64,000 nucleotides of DNA. Source: Ohtaekwangia koreensis (GTDB taxonomy: Bacteria; Bacteroidota; Bacteroidia; Cytophagales; Cyclobacteriaceae). The DNA is taken from assembly GCF_900167975.1 (NCBI RefSeq), contig NZ_FUZU01000002.1:565501-629500 (forward strand), in the 5' to 3' direction. Made by a program: the position numbers and the translations under genes. The stretch's first letter is position 1, and every line of letters starts with the position of its first letter. The notes beneath the pieces are model-generated. The model was not told the origin of the DNA and did no database searches. It saw nothing but the letters and a program-made list of their open reading frames with translations. This document shows positions 53,405 to 61,844 of the stretch, in pieces.

Positions 53405-54805
53405 TTACTTCTTCAAAACGTAAAGTCCATCGCCTGATGCACTATACTTAGTTTTTAGTATTGGTGACCGATCGAAAACATAGGGCATCAGATTCGAAGG
53501 ATCGATGATCACTTCAGGGAAGTCATTAAGGAACGAATTATTGATCAATACTATATTTTCGTAATAATCGGGCTGCTCTATTATCTCCCGCGATAGTCGC
53601 CAGTTTAGAAAACCTGAGCCGAGGGTATTATTCTTATAGATAGAGAAGTCATCACCGAGCATCAAAACTTTTTTATCCGATATAGTTTTACTCCACGCAC
53701 TTTCAGCTACAAATAAATCATTGTAATGTACGGATGGAATTTTGTTATAGCGCGCCAGGTATCCGACACTTACAATGCTGATTAGCAAAACCCAAAGACT
53801 GATCTCTGCAAATTTCTTTCTGCGGATTAAAAGCAGGAAGTGAGCGATATAAAAACTAAAAGATGGTATAAGCGTAATGAAGCTTTGTGGGCGAAGATCT
53901 TTCGAATATAAAATTTGCAGGAAGGAAAAGATCATCCAGAAGAACATAGTTTGAACAAGCTGCGATTGATACTTTGTGAAACGTGCATCACGATTCAGCA
54001 TCACCAGCGACACGACAAGAAACAGAATTGGTATAGCCCCCAACGTCCACAAACTTGTAGCATTGATGAATTTGTCAGATCCAAATCCCAGGTTTGGTAA
54101 GTAATAATATTCCCATAGATCAGGCAGTCCGTCTCTCAGATAAAATATACTCATCATAAAAAAATGAGTCAGTAGAAACCCAAAGATCATCAGGAAGTAG
54201 CTCCTCACGGCACTGCGCGTAAAGATCATCAGGATAACAACGGAGCCGACTAAGTATATAATGAACGAGAAACTGAACAAGGAAGCAAGACCGATATAAA
54301 ACCCAAGATTGAATATAGACGGATCACCCTGTTCGCGGAATTCTATTTGTCTGAATAGATTATGCAGCGCTAAAAGCAAAAACCCCGATCCCAGTAATTC
54401 TGCATTCAATGAAAGTGTATCGAACGAAAAGAAAAAAAGGAATGCAAAGATTACGGAAGGAATAAATGTACTTTCTGAAAAAGCTTTCTTATTAATAAAG
54501 ATAATGCCCAGATAAGCTGCTTGTGAGAAGACAATAAAAAATGCAAGAATGTGTCTGCCGAGCACAGATCGGCCGAAGATCATTTCAAAAAGCGTGTCGA
54601 ACCATCCCGCCAGCGGAGCGGTAGAATCTACAACCTCTGTATACAGCGAACTTCCGCTATGAACTTTTTCTCCAAGCAAAATGCTTTTCAGTTCAGGCAG
54701 CGTCATTTCAGGAGCATCAATAAAGAGCGGAAGACTGATGGCAATCATAATAGCCAGCAATCCCAGCAAACGGTACGGATCATTTATTCGAAAGTATCGG
54801 AGCAA
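53405..54805 (-). CDS. DUF6427 family multi-pass membrane protein
   Basis: A 466-residue protein with about nine hydrophobic helices and a soluble C-terminal region of about 100 residues. The first codon is TTG: an in-frame stop lies four codons upstream and the next ATG would remove the conserved LRYFRINDPYRLL start. The pattern resembles DUF6427 proteins of Bacteroidota, whose function is unknown. A polymer-synthesis or glycosyltransferase-type role is only a guess from the topology. It is divergent from rbfA. Confidence 0.7.
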   Translation of the reverse strand: MLRYFRINDPYRLLGLLAIMIAISLPLFIDAPEMTLPELKSILLGEKVHSGSSLYTEVVDSTAPLAGWFDTLFEMIFGRSVLGRHILAFFIVFSQAAYLGIIFINKKAFSESTFIPSVIFAFLFFFSFDTLSLNAELLGSGFLLLALHNLFRQIEFREQGDPSIFNLGFYIGLASLFSFSFIIYLVGSVVILMIFTRSAVRSYFLMIFGFLLTHFFMMSIFYLRDGLPDLWEYYYLPNLGFGSDKFINATSLWTLGAIPILFLVVSLVMLNRDARFTKYQSQLVQTMFFWMIFSFLQILYSKDLRPQSFITLIPSFSFYIAHFLLLIRRKKFAEISLWVLLISIVSVGYLARYNKIPSVHYNDLFVAESAWSKTISDKKVLMLGDDFSIYKNNTLGSGFLNWRLSREIIEQPDYYENIVLINNSFLNDFPEVIIDPSNLMPYVFDRSPILKTKYSASGDGLYVLKK

Positions 54806-54934
54806 TGCGTGTTTTGTTTAAAGTAATTGGAAAAATAGAGCAGTAGTTTTAAAGATTGAAATGATTCGCTTGTTTTTTCATCTTTGTCAAAGAATTAGTG
54901 AAGAAAGATTTCCGTAATTTAAGTACCTGCAATT

Positions 54935-55312
54935 ATGAGTTCAACGAGACAACTAAAATATTCCAAGCTTATCCAGAAAGAGTTAAGTGAAATCTTTCAA
55001 CGCGATAAGCGCGGCATTCTTGAAAATGCCTTTGTTACACTGGCTGATGTTAAAATGAGCCCCGACCTGAGTGTAGCGAAAGTTTACATCAGCATGATGC
55101 TGGCGAAAGACAAGCAAAAGACATTGGAGAACATTAACCTTCGTAAGAAAGAAATCAGACATGCGTTGGGCGAAAAGATCGGAAAACAAGTGCGCATTAT
55201 TCCGGAGCTCATTTTTTATATTGATGAGGTGGAGGAGAATGCACAGCGTATGGATGACCTGCTTAAGAATCTGCATATTCCACCAACCGATAAAACCAAG
55301 CCAGGAGTTTAA
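54935..55312 (+). CDS. rbfA: Ribosome-binding factor A (RbfA)
   Basis: A 125-residue protein that helps 30S ribosomal subunit maturation, acting on helix 1 of 16S rRNA, and in cold adaptation. The KH-type fold shows the family patterns LIQKELSEIFQRD, VTLADVKMSPDLSVAKVYIS and LRKKEIRHALGEKIGKQVRIIPELIFYIDE. The length is normal. A LolC/E-like gene starts 33 bp downstream on the same strand. Confidence 0.92.
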   Translation: MSSTRQLKYSKLIQKELSEIFQRDKRGILENAFVTLADVKMSPDLSVAKVYISMMLAKDKQKTLENINLRKKEIRHALGEKIGKQVRIIPELIFYIDEVEENAQRMDDLLKNLHIPPTDKTKPGV

Positions 55313-55345
55313 ACAACGAGTAATCCTATAAATCACACAAACTCT

Positions 55346-56572
55346 TTGAATCTTCCTTTTTTCATTGCCAGGCGATATCTTTTCTCCAAACGGAAGAAGA
55401 ACTTCATTAACATTATTTCCATCCTGTCGATGGTTGGTGTTGCTTTTAGTACGGCAGCATTGATTATTGTTCTTTCTGTATTCAATGGACTCGAAGATCT
55501 TTTGCGATCACTGAATGATTCGTTTGATCCTGAAATAAAAATTGAAGCGACAACAGGCAAGTCGTTCGTTTCCTCAAAAGAGCTGATCAAGAAGATAAAA
55601 AAAATAGAAGGTGTTAAACTCGTAACAGAAGTTATCGAAGACTATGCTTATGTACATTATCGTGATGCAAACCAGATCGTAACGTTAAAAGGTGTAAGCG
55701 ATAATTTTATTGAGCAGAACAGAATCCCACAGGAAAACATCACGCAGGGAAAACTTCGGTTGAAGCAAGGGAAAATTAATTATGCGGTTGTGGGCCAAGG
55801 TATCAGCAACACACTTACGCTGGCTGTGGAAGATCCCATGTTTGCATTGCAGATATACTATATTAAAGATGTAAAGGCAGGAGTGACCGATCCTTCCCGA
55901 ATGTATTCCAAAATGAATATTGTTCCCGGGGGTGTATTTTCGATCATTCAATATATAGATGAGAATTACGTTCTGGTGCCGCTTGATTTTGCCAGAGAGC
56001 TTTTCAACTATGGAAATAAAAGAACGTCACTTGAAATAAAAACAGAAGACGGAGTCAGCATTGATGCTGTGCAAAGCAGACTTCAGGATTCGTTGGGAAA
56101 AACCTTTCAGGTATTAACGCAAGAACAGCAGCACAAAGATTTATACCGGTTACTGAAAATTGAAAAGTTGTTCACGTTTCTTTCATTAACCTTGCTGCTT
56201 TGCATTGGCTCGATTAATATATTCTTTAGCTTAATGATGCTCGCAATTGACAAGAAAAAAGATATTTCAATTCTTGCTGCTATAGGCGCCAGTCCACGGT
56301 TGATCCGAAATATATTTTTAGCAGAAGGCGCGTTGATTGCTTCTTCGGGTGCAGTAATAGGACTTGTGCTGGGAGGAATTTTTTGTTGGTTACAACTAAA
56401 TTTTGGTATCATTTCCATGGGAATGGAATCATCCATAACACAAGGTTATCCGATTAAGATTTCCTGGGTTGATTTCGCTGCAACATTAGGTATAGTTTCA
56501 GTTATTACGTTTCTGATTTCTTCTCGTCCTGCTGTGCTCGCATCACGATTTGCGTCTCCACAACAGCTATAA
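55346..56572 (+). CDS. LolC/E-like lipoprotein-releasing ABC permease
   Basis: A 408-residue FtsX-type permease starting at TTG 55346. The conserved start NLPFFIARRYLFSKRKKNFIN begins right there and no ATG fits. It has an N-terminal helix (about 22-45), a periplasmic domain (about 50-265) and three FtsX helices (about 268-292, 318-345 and 372-395). This layout matches LolC/LolE-type permeases that release lipoproteins from the inner membrane. No LolD ATPase gene is nearby. Confidence 0.87.
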   Translation: MNLPFFIARRYLFSKRKKNFINIISILSMVGVAFSTAALIIVLSVFNGLEDLLRSLNDSFDPEIKIEATTGKSFVSSKELIKKIKKIEGVKLVTEVIEDYAYVHYRDANQIVTLKGVSDNFIEQNRIPQENITQGKLRLKQGKINYAVVGQGISNTLTLAVEDPMFALQIYYIKDVKAGVTDPSRMYSKMNIVPGGVFSIIQYIDENYVLVPLDFARELFNYGNKRTSLEIKTEDGVSIDAVQSRLQDSLGKTFQVLTQEQQHKDLYRLLKIEKLFTFLSLTLLLCIGSINIFFSLMMLAIDKKKDISILAAIGASPRLIRNIFLAEGALIASSGAVIGLVLGGIFCWLQLNFGIISMGMESSITQGYPIKISWVDFAATLGIVSVITFLISSRPAVLASRFASPQQL

Positions 56573-56734
56573 CAAACTCTTTTCAGCGTTACGAAACTAC
56601 AAAGCTTGCATGGATGTTTTAACACTGATACATTTTGTAAGATTGATGTACCATATTGCATAAAAATGCTTCTTTTCTTATAGCGTTTATGCGTAATATT
56701 CGAATTCTTTTTTCATCAAAAAATCGTTTTTTGC

Positions 56735-59680
56735 ATGAAAGTGTCATCTTCGCAGCCGTTCCAGATAATTTATTCGTTGTATCAGCACGAATATCTGGGC
56801 TTTATTTTTGAATCCTATATCGTGCATCTTGACGATAAAGGGAAGCTCACGTATCAACATCAAAACATTTCATCAAAAAATGCCAGGGAGTTTTCCAAAG
56901 GACTTGACTCCCGGGATTTTGAATTGATTGAAATAATGGATTCGATGCAACAGGAAACTATTGTGAAAAAGTTTTCTGCTAAGTTCATGAAGCCTGAAGA
57001 GTTCTTTGCTAAGATCTACGATAAGAACAAAGGCAATGAAATGATCCAGGAGCAAATCGAAGATTACCTGGAGAAACGAAGAGCCAAAATTTTAGAGAAA
57101 GTAAAAGGCAAACAGCTCTTCGAGATGGGCAATGATGGTGAGCCGACCTGGAAAAAAATTGAAGTGCTTGAAAAGCGTGCTTCGATTCAATTCCATTTCA
57201 TGCGCACAGACGATCACACCAACTATTACCCTACTCTTTATTTCCAGGATAAAAAACTGGAGCTGCCAAATACATCCGCGTATCTCATTTGCAAGAATCC
57301 GGCATGGATGGTATTGAATGGTGATCTATATGGATTTGAAAAGTATGTAGATGGAAAAAAGTTAATACCATTCTTTACAAAGAAATTCGTTGTCATACCG
57401 CGCAACGTTGAAGAGACATACTATAATCGTTTTGTCGCGCCACTCATTGCATCCTTTGATGATGTAGAAGCAAATGGTTTTGAAATAAATAAAACTGCGT
57501 ACGATCCGCATCCGGTGCTTACGCTTTCTGAACTACATACAACACAACCCTCAACAGCACCATCACTCTTCGACTCGGGTCCTCCTCCTGAAGACACAAG
57601 TGATGAAGCCGGAAAGATTGTTTTCGATCTTTCATTCAAATATGGTAAGCATCGCTTTCGCGGAGATAATATAGGACCGGTGAGTGTTACCATGGAGAAG
57701 CAAGGTGATGACGGCTATGTATTTCATCGCGTTACTCGCCTTACAGATGAAGAACGTAACTTCCTTCATACACTTCAAAAACTCGGATTGCCCATGAAAG
57801 GCTTTCGGGTTGCTATACCTAAATCAGAAGCATTCTCATGGTTGAATGAAAACCGTGTGAACTTGCTTAACCTTGGCTTTGAAGTCAGCCAGCCGGAGAG
57901 CCGCGACAAAAAATATTTCGTTGGCAAAGCGGTTATCGAAGTTGAGGTAAAAGAAAATATAGACTGGTTTGATATTCACGCGAAGATCAAATTCGGTGAG
58001 TATGAAATTCCATTCAAAGAACTTCGTAAGCTCATCATGCGCAGAAAGGTGGAGTTTAAACTTCCCAACGGAGAGATCGCGATCATCCCTGAAGCATGGC
58101 TTACAAAATATGCCGATCTGTTTTCATTGAGTGAAACAGATGGCGACAATGAGAAACCTGTACTACGCAAGCATCATCTTAACCTGGTGAAAGAACTGGA
58201 AGAAGGAAATCTTGCTAAAGTACATTTGAGTGAAAAGTTGCGTTCGCTTAATTCCTTTAGTGGCATTAAGGATTATCCTTTACCTACCGGATTCAAAGGC
58301 GAGTTACGTCCCTATCAAAAAGCGGGCTTCAACTGGTTGCGCTTCTTGAATGAGTATAAACTTGGCGGATGCCTTGCCGATGACATGGGTCTTGGTAAAA
58401 CCGTACAGACTCTTACGATGTTGCTGGCCGAAAAAGAAGCTGGCTCCGGAACATCGCTACTGGTTATGCCAACATCACTTATTTATAACTGGGAGATGGA
58501 GGCAAGTAAATTTACTCCAGGTCTTCGAATATTGAATTATACAGGTACACTTCGAAATAAAGATATCAGTCGTTTTGAAAAGTACGATTTGATCCTTACG
58601 TCTTATGGCATTACGCGCCTAGACGTAGAGTTGCTTCAGCAATTCTATTTCAACTATGTAATACTGGATGAATCGCAGGTTATAAAAAATCCGACATCCA
58701 ATATTTCCAAAGCAGTACGCGAATTAAAATCGCGACACAAACTGGTGCTAACCGGTACACCGATAGAAAACACAACACTCGATCTCTGGTCGCAGATGTC
58801 GTTTATCAATCCCGGTATACTTGGACCTCAAACGTATTTTAGAAACGAGTATCAAAATCCGATTGAGAAGAAGAATGATGAATCTCGTTCGCGCAAGCTC
58901 CACGCAGTTATCAAGCCTTTCATTTTACGCAGACATAAATCGCAGGTAGCAACTGAACTCCCGGAGAAAGTAGAGAACATACAATACTCTACCATGACGG
59001 CCGAGCAAGAGAAGCGTTACGAGGAAATAAAATCATTTTACCGCGAAAAGATATTCAACCTCATTGAAACGGAAGGCCTGGGCAACAGCCGCTTTATGAT
59101 CCTGGAAGGCTTAACAAAGCTTCGGCAGTTAGCCAACCATCCAAGAATGATTGAGCAAGGATATCAGGGTGATTCCGGTAAGTATGAAGATGTCACGCAC
59201 ATGTTGGAGAACGCTTTGTCCGAAGGACACAAGGTTTTAGTGTTCAGCCAATTTGTGAAGCATCTTGAATTGGTTCGACAACATCTGAAAGCAAATAAGA
59301 TTGACTTTGCATACCTCGATGGATCAAGCACTGATCGTAAAGAACAAGTGGAGCGCTTCAACAAAGACGAAAACCTGAAAGTGTTTTTGATCTCTATAAA
59401 AGCAGGTGGTCTTGGCTTGAATTTAACAGAGGCAGATTACGTCTTCATTCTTGATCCATGGTGGAATCCTGCTGTAGAGGCTCAGGCTGTTGACCGCGCC
59501 CATCGTATCGGTCAGAAAAAGAAGGTGTTTACGTATAAATTTATAACGCGCAATACAGTTGAAGAGAAAATTCTAATGCTTCAACAACGAAAACTACGAC
59601 TTACCACAGAGCTGATCACAACGGAAGAAAGCTTTATGAAGCAACTTTCGAAAGATGATATAATGCAGATGCTGGTCTAA
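56735..59680 (+). CDS. SNF2-family helicase-like ATPase
   Basis: A 981-residue protein. An N-terminal region of about 500 residues carries a SNF2-associated domain (about residues 320-480). The helicase core follows: motif I ADDMGLGKT at about 548-556, motif II DESQ at 645-648 (DESQ in place of DEAH), and the C-terminal motifs VFSQFVKHL and SIKAGGLGLNL with RAHRIGQ. SNF2 proteins move or remodel protein-DNA complexes and may assist transcription or repair. The DNA or protein target is unknown. The gene stands alone between a permease gene and a convergent methyltransferase gene. Confidence 0.88.
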   Translation: MKVSSSQPFQIIYSLYQHEYLGFIFESYIVHLDDKGKLTYQHQNISSKNAREFSKGLDSRDFELIEIMDSMQQETIVKKFSAKFMKPEEFFAKIYDKNKGNEMIQEQIEDYLEKRRAKILEKVKGKQLFEMGNDGEPTWKKIEVLEKRASIQFHFMRTDDHTNYYPTLYFQDKKLELPNTSAYLICKNPAWMVLNGDLYGFEKYVDGKKLIPFFTKKFVVIPRNVEETYYNRFVAPLIASFDDVEANGFEINKTAYDPHPVLTLSELHTTQPSTAPSLFDSGPPPEDTSDEAGKIVFDLSFKYGKHRFRGDNIGPVSVTMEKQGDDGYVFHRVTRLTDEERNFLHTLQKLGLPMKGFRVAIPKSEAFSWLNENRVNLLNLGFEVSQPESRDKKYFVGKAVIEVEVKENIDWFDIHAKIKFGEYEIPFKELRKLIMRRKVEFKLPNGEIAIIPEAWLTKYADLFSLSETDGDNEKPVLRKHHLNLVKELEEGNLAKVHLSEKLRSLNSFSGIKDYPLPTGFKGELRPYQKAGFNWLRFLNEYKLGGCLADDMGLGKTVQTLTMLLAEKEAGSGTSLLVMPTSLIYNWEMEASKFTPGLRILNYTGTLRNKDISRFEKYDLILTSYGITRLDVELLQQFYFNYVILDESQVIKNPTSNISKAVRELKSRHKLVLTGTPIENTTLDLWSQMSFINPGILGPQTYFRNEYQNPIEKKNDESRSRKLHAVIKPFILRRHKSQVATELPEKVENIQYSTMTAEQEKRYEEIKSFYREKIFNLIETEGLGNSRFMILEGLTKLRQLANHPRMIEQGYQGDSGKYEDVTHMLENALSEGHKVLVFSQFVKHLELVRQHLKANKIDFAYLDGSSTDRKEQVERFNKDENLKVFLISIKAGGLGLNLTEADYVFILDPWWNPAVEAQAVDRAHRIGQKKKVFTYKFITRNTVEEKILMLQQRKLRLTTELITTEESFMKQLSKDDIMQMLV

Positions 59681-59684
59681 AATG

Positions 59685-59728
59685 AATAGATATATACCTG
59701 ATCGAGTAATCCGGGTATATATCTATTT
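59685..59728. terminator. Bidirectional terminator with long AT-rich stem
   Basis: A 14-bp stem (59685-59698 with 59714-59727) has a 15-nt loop. It lies between the SNF2 stop and the convergent methyltransferase stop and carries the GGTATATATCT motif seen elsewhere. Confidence 0.65.
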
Positions 59729-60256
59729 CAATATTAATTTTCTAAAAATCTCCCACGTCACTACACCCAGGCAAACGGAAACATTCAATGAGTGCTTGGT
59801 GCCGATCTGCGGAATCTCCAGTGCTATATCTCCGTGAGCGATCACCTCTTCACTTACTCCATTTACTTCATTGCCGAATACCAGGCAATACTTTTTACCG
59901 GTTTCCGGTTCGAAAGTTTGCAGTGGAATGCTGGTTGTGGTTTGCTCCACCACTATAATTATATAACCTGACGCTTTTAATTCCTGAACAATATTGGAAG
60001 GCTCTGCGACATAATGCCACTCCACAGATTCAGTGGCGCCTAACGCTGTCTTTTGAATTTCACGATGAGGAGGTGTGCCTGTAATTCCCGTAAGGTAAAT
60101 TTTCTCCACCCGAAAAGCATCGGCAGTACGAAAAGCGGAACCTACATTATGAAGACTACGAATGTTATCAAGCACAATGGATACAGGAAGCTTATCAGAA
60201 TCCTTAAATTCACCAACTGAAATACGACCGAGTTCGTCAAGCTTTAATTTCTTCAT
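59723..60256 (-). CDS. SpoU/TrmH family RNA 2'-O-methyltransferase
   Basis: A 177-residue SPOUT-class methyltransferase. Family motif 1 is NIRSLHNVGSAFRTADAF (about residues 31-48), and the SAM-knot segments are YCLVFGNEVNGVSEEV (about 121-136) and LEIPQIGTKHSLNVSVCLGVVTWE (about 147-170). It transfers a methyl group to a ribose in tRNA or rRNA. Which RNA and position cannot be read from this. The size is small for the family because no N-terminal RNA-binding extension is present. Confidence 0.9.
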   Translation of the reverse strand: MKKLKLDELGRISVGEFKDSDKLPVSIVLDNIRSLHNVGSAFRTADAFRVEKIYLTGITGTPPHREIQKTALGATESVEWHYVAEPSNIVQELKASGYIIIVVEQTTTSIPLQTFEPETGKKYCLVFGNEVNGVSEEVIAHGDIALEIPQIGTKHSLNVSVCLGVVTWEIFRKLILK

Positions 60257-60374
60257 GAGTTGCTATGTACTGATAAGATATAGTGCGGGTAAAATTACAT
60301 GCAGATTTTATCAAATAATAGTATATTCGTAAGCTGTTTGTATCGCGAAGTTGTGTGCTTAAACCCTGGCTATT

Positions 60375-61784
60375 ATGCTCAATTTCTGGAAAAGAATTTC
60401 CTACCTCGGAGTAACCGATGATCAGGACTTTCGCCTTGCGCGAAGAATTGTACTCTCGAATCGTTTTGGATTAATCATAGCAGCCGTCACGCTGATTTTT
60501 CTCATTGTATTTTTATTCAGGCCGAATGCGCCCATCGTACCACTCATTGGTATGTTGTTAGTCGTAGGCAGCATCTGGTTTTTAAACGGGCTCGAGTTAA
60601 CAGCATTGTCGCGTTTCATCACAAGTCTCACACCCGGAGTAGGATTGTTTATTCTGAACATCTCTCAAAAATTCGGAGACCCCGCCACGATAGACATTTT
60701 ACATTACGCAACGCCTCGTATGATTATTATAGGTTCTGCGGCATTGCCCTTTGCCATGTTCACGCACAATGAAAAAAGGTATGTCATGAGCGCTGTTGCT
60801 GTAATTATACTCCTCGGTTTTGGATACGATGGTATACATCAGCTCTTTGGTGTAGATATAGCATCGCTGGGTATCAACGATAAATACTATAGCATTGTCA
60901 CAGAAGATATGGTGGTGCTCACGATTATTACGCTTGCGGCATCAGGTTTCATGTTTGGTATGGGCGAGCAGTACGATAAAAAAGCACAACGCCTGTTAGA
61001 CGATGCGTTGCAACAAACGGAAAGCCTCAAACGAAAAGAAGAAAACCTGAAAAAGACTTTAAGTGAATTGGAGGAATCGCGTAAGCAAGATGATTTCAGA
61101 AGTTGGGTAGCGAAAGGTATAGCAGAGCTTGGTGGTGTTTTACAGACCTCCGAGAATTCGGTGAATATATATGAGCACTGGCTTTCTGCCGTTGTAAAAT
61201 ATTTGAAAGTAAATCAGGGAGGATTGTTTCTTGCCGAAGAAGATAGCTCCGGAAAAACGGAATTGAAGCTTACAGCAAGCTATGCCTTCGAGCGAAAAAA
61301 GTTTTTACAGAAATCAGTAGAACCCGGTGAAGGACTCGTAGGGCAAGCCTATATGGAGCAGCATACTATTTATCTGAAGAAGGTTCCGAAGGAATATATT
61401 CATATAACGTCTGGCCTGGGTGATGCCCCACCACATGTATTGCTGGTGTTACCAATAAAAAATAAGAAAAGTACTGAAGCAGTTCTGGAGCTCGCATCGT
61501 TTCATGAATTAGAGAAGCACCACCTCGAACTCCTTGAAAAATTAGGCGAATCATTGGCCGGCTTTATTTCCAATCACAAAATAAATCAGCGAACAAAAAC
61601 TTTGTTGCAGCAAGCGCAGACTATGTCAGAGGAACTTCGCTCGAATGAAGAAGAGATGCGACAGAACCTCGAAGAGCTTACGGCAACGCAGGAAGCTTTG
61701 GCCAGGAAAGAACGAGAGTACCAGCAACGGATTGCCGAGCTTGAAGATATTGTTTCAAATTCACGGTCAGTCTCGGCTGCATAG
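60375..61784 (+). CDS. Membrane protein with GAF domain and coiled coils
   Basis: A 469-residue protein with about six membrane helices (about residues 33-50, 54-72, 80-97, 112-130, 137-155 and 175-195). A coiled coil follows (about 200-240), then a GAF-like domain (about 255-400, NVYEHWL-type helix, GEGLVGQAYMEQHTIYLK and PIKNKKSTEAVLELAS), and a second coiled coil to the end. GAF domains sense small ligands. There is no histidine-kinase, GGDEF or HD output domain after it, so the output is unknown. It lies 60 bp before mutS on the same strand. Confidence 0.77.
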   Translation: MLNFWKRISYLGVTDDQDFRLARRIVLSNRFGLIIAAVTLIFLIVFLFRPNAPIVPLIGMLLVVGSIWFLNGLELTALSRFITSLTPGVGLFILNISQKFGDPATIDILHYATPRMIIIGSAALPFAMFTHNEKRYVMSAVAVIILLGFGYDGIHQLFGVDIASLGINDKYYSIVTEDMVVLTIITLAASGFMFGMGEQYDKKAQRLLDDALQQTESLKRKEENLKKTLSELEESRKQDDFRSWVAKGIAELGGVLQTSENSVNIYEHWLSAVVKYLKVNQGGLFLAEEDSSGKTELKLTASYAFERKKFLQKSVEPGEGLVGQAYMEQHTIYLKKVPKEYIHITSGLGDAPPHVLLVLPIKNKKSTEAVLELASFHELEKHHLELLEKLGESLAGFISNHKINQRTKTLLQQAQTMSEELRSNEEEMRQNLEELTATQEALARKEREYQQRIAELEDIVSNSRSVSAA

Positions 61785-61844
61785 CTTTAAAAAATTCGAT
61801 TGACTGTCGGTCGAGCAAGGGCGACTTTTCTATCTTTGCCCATC

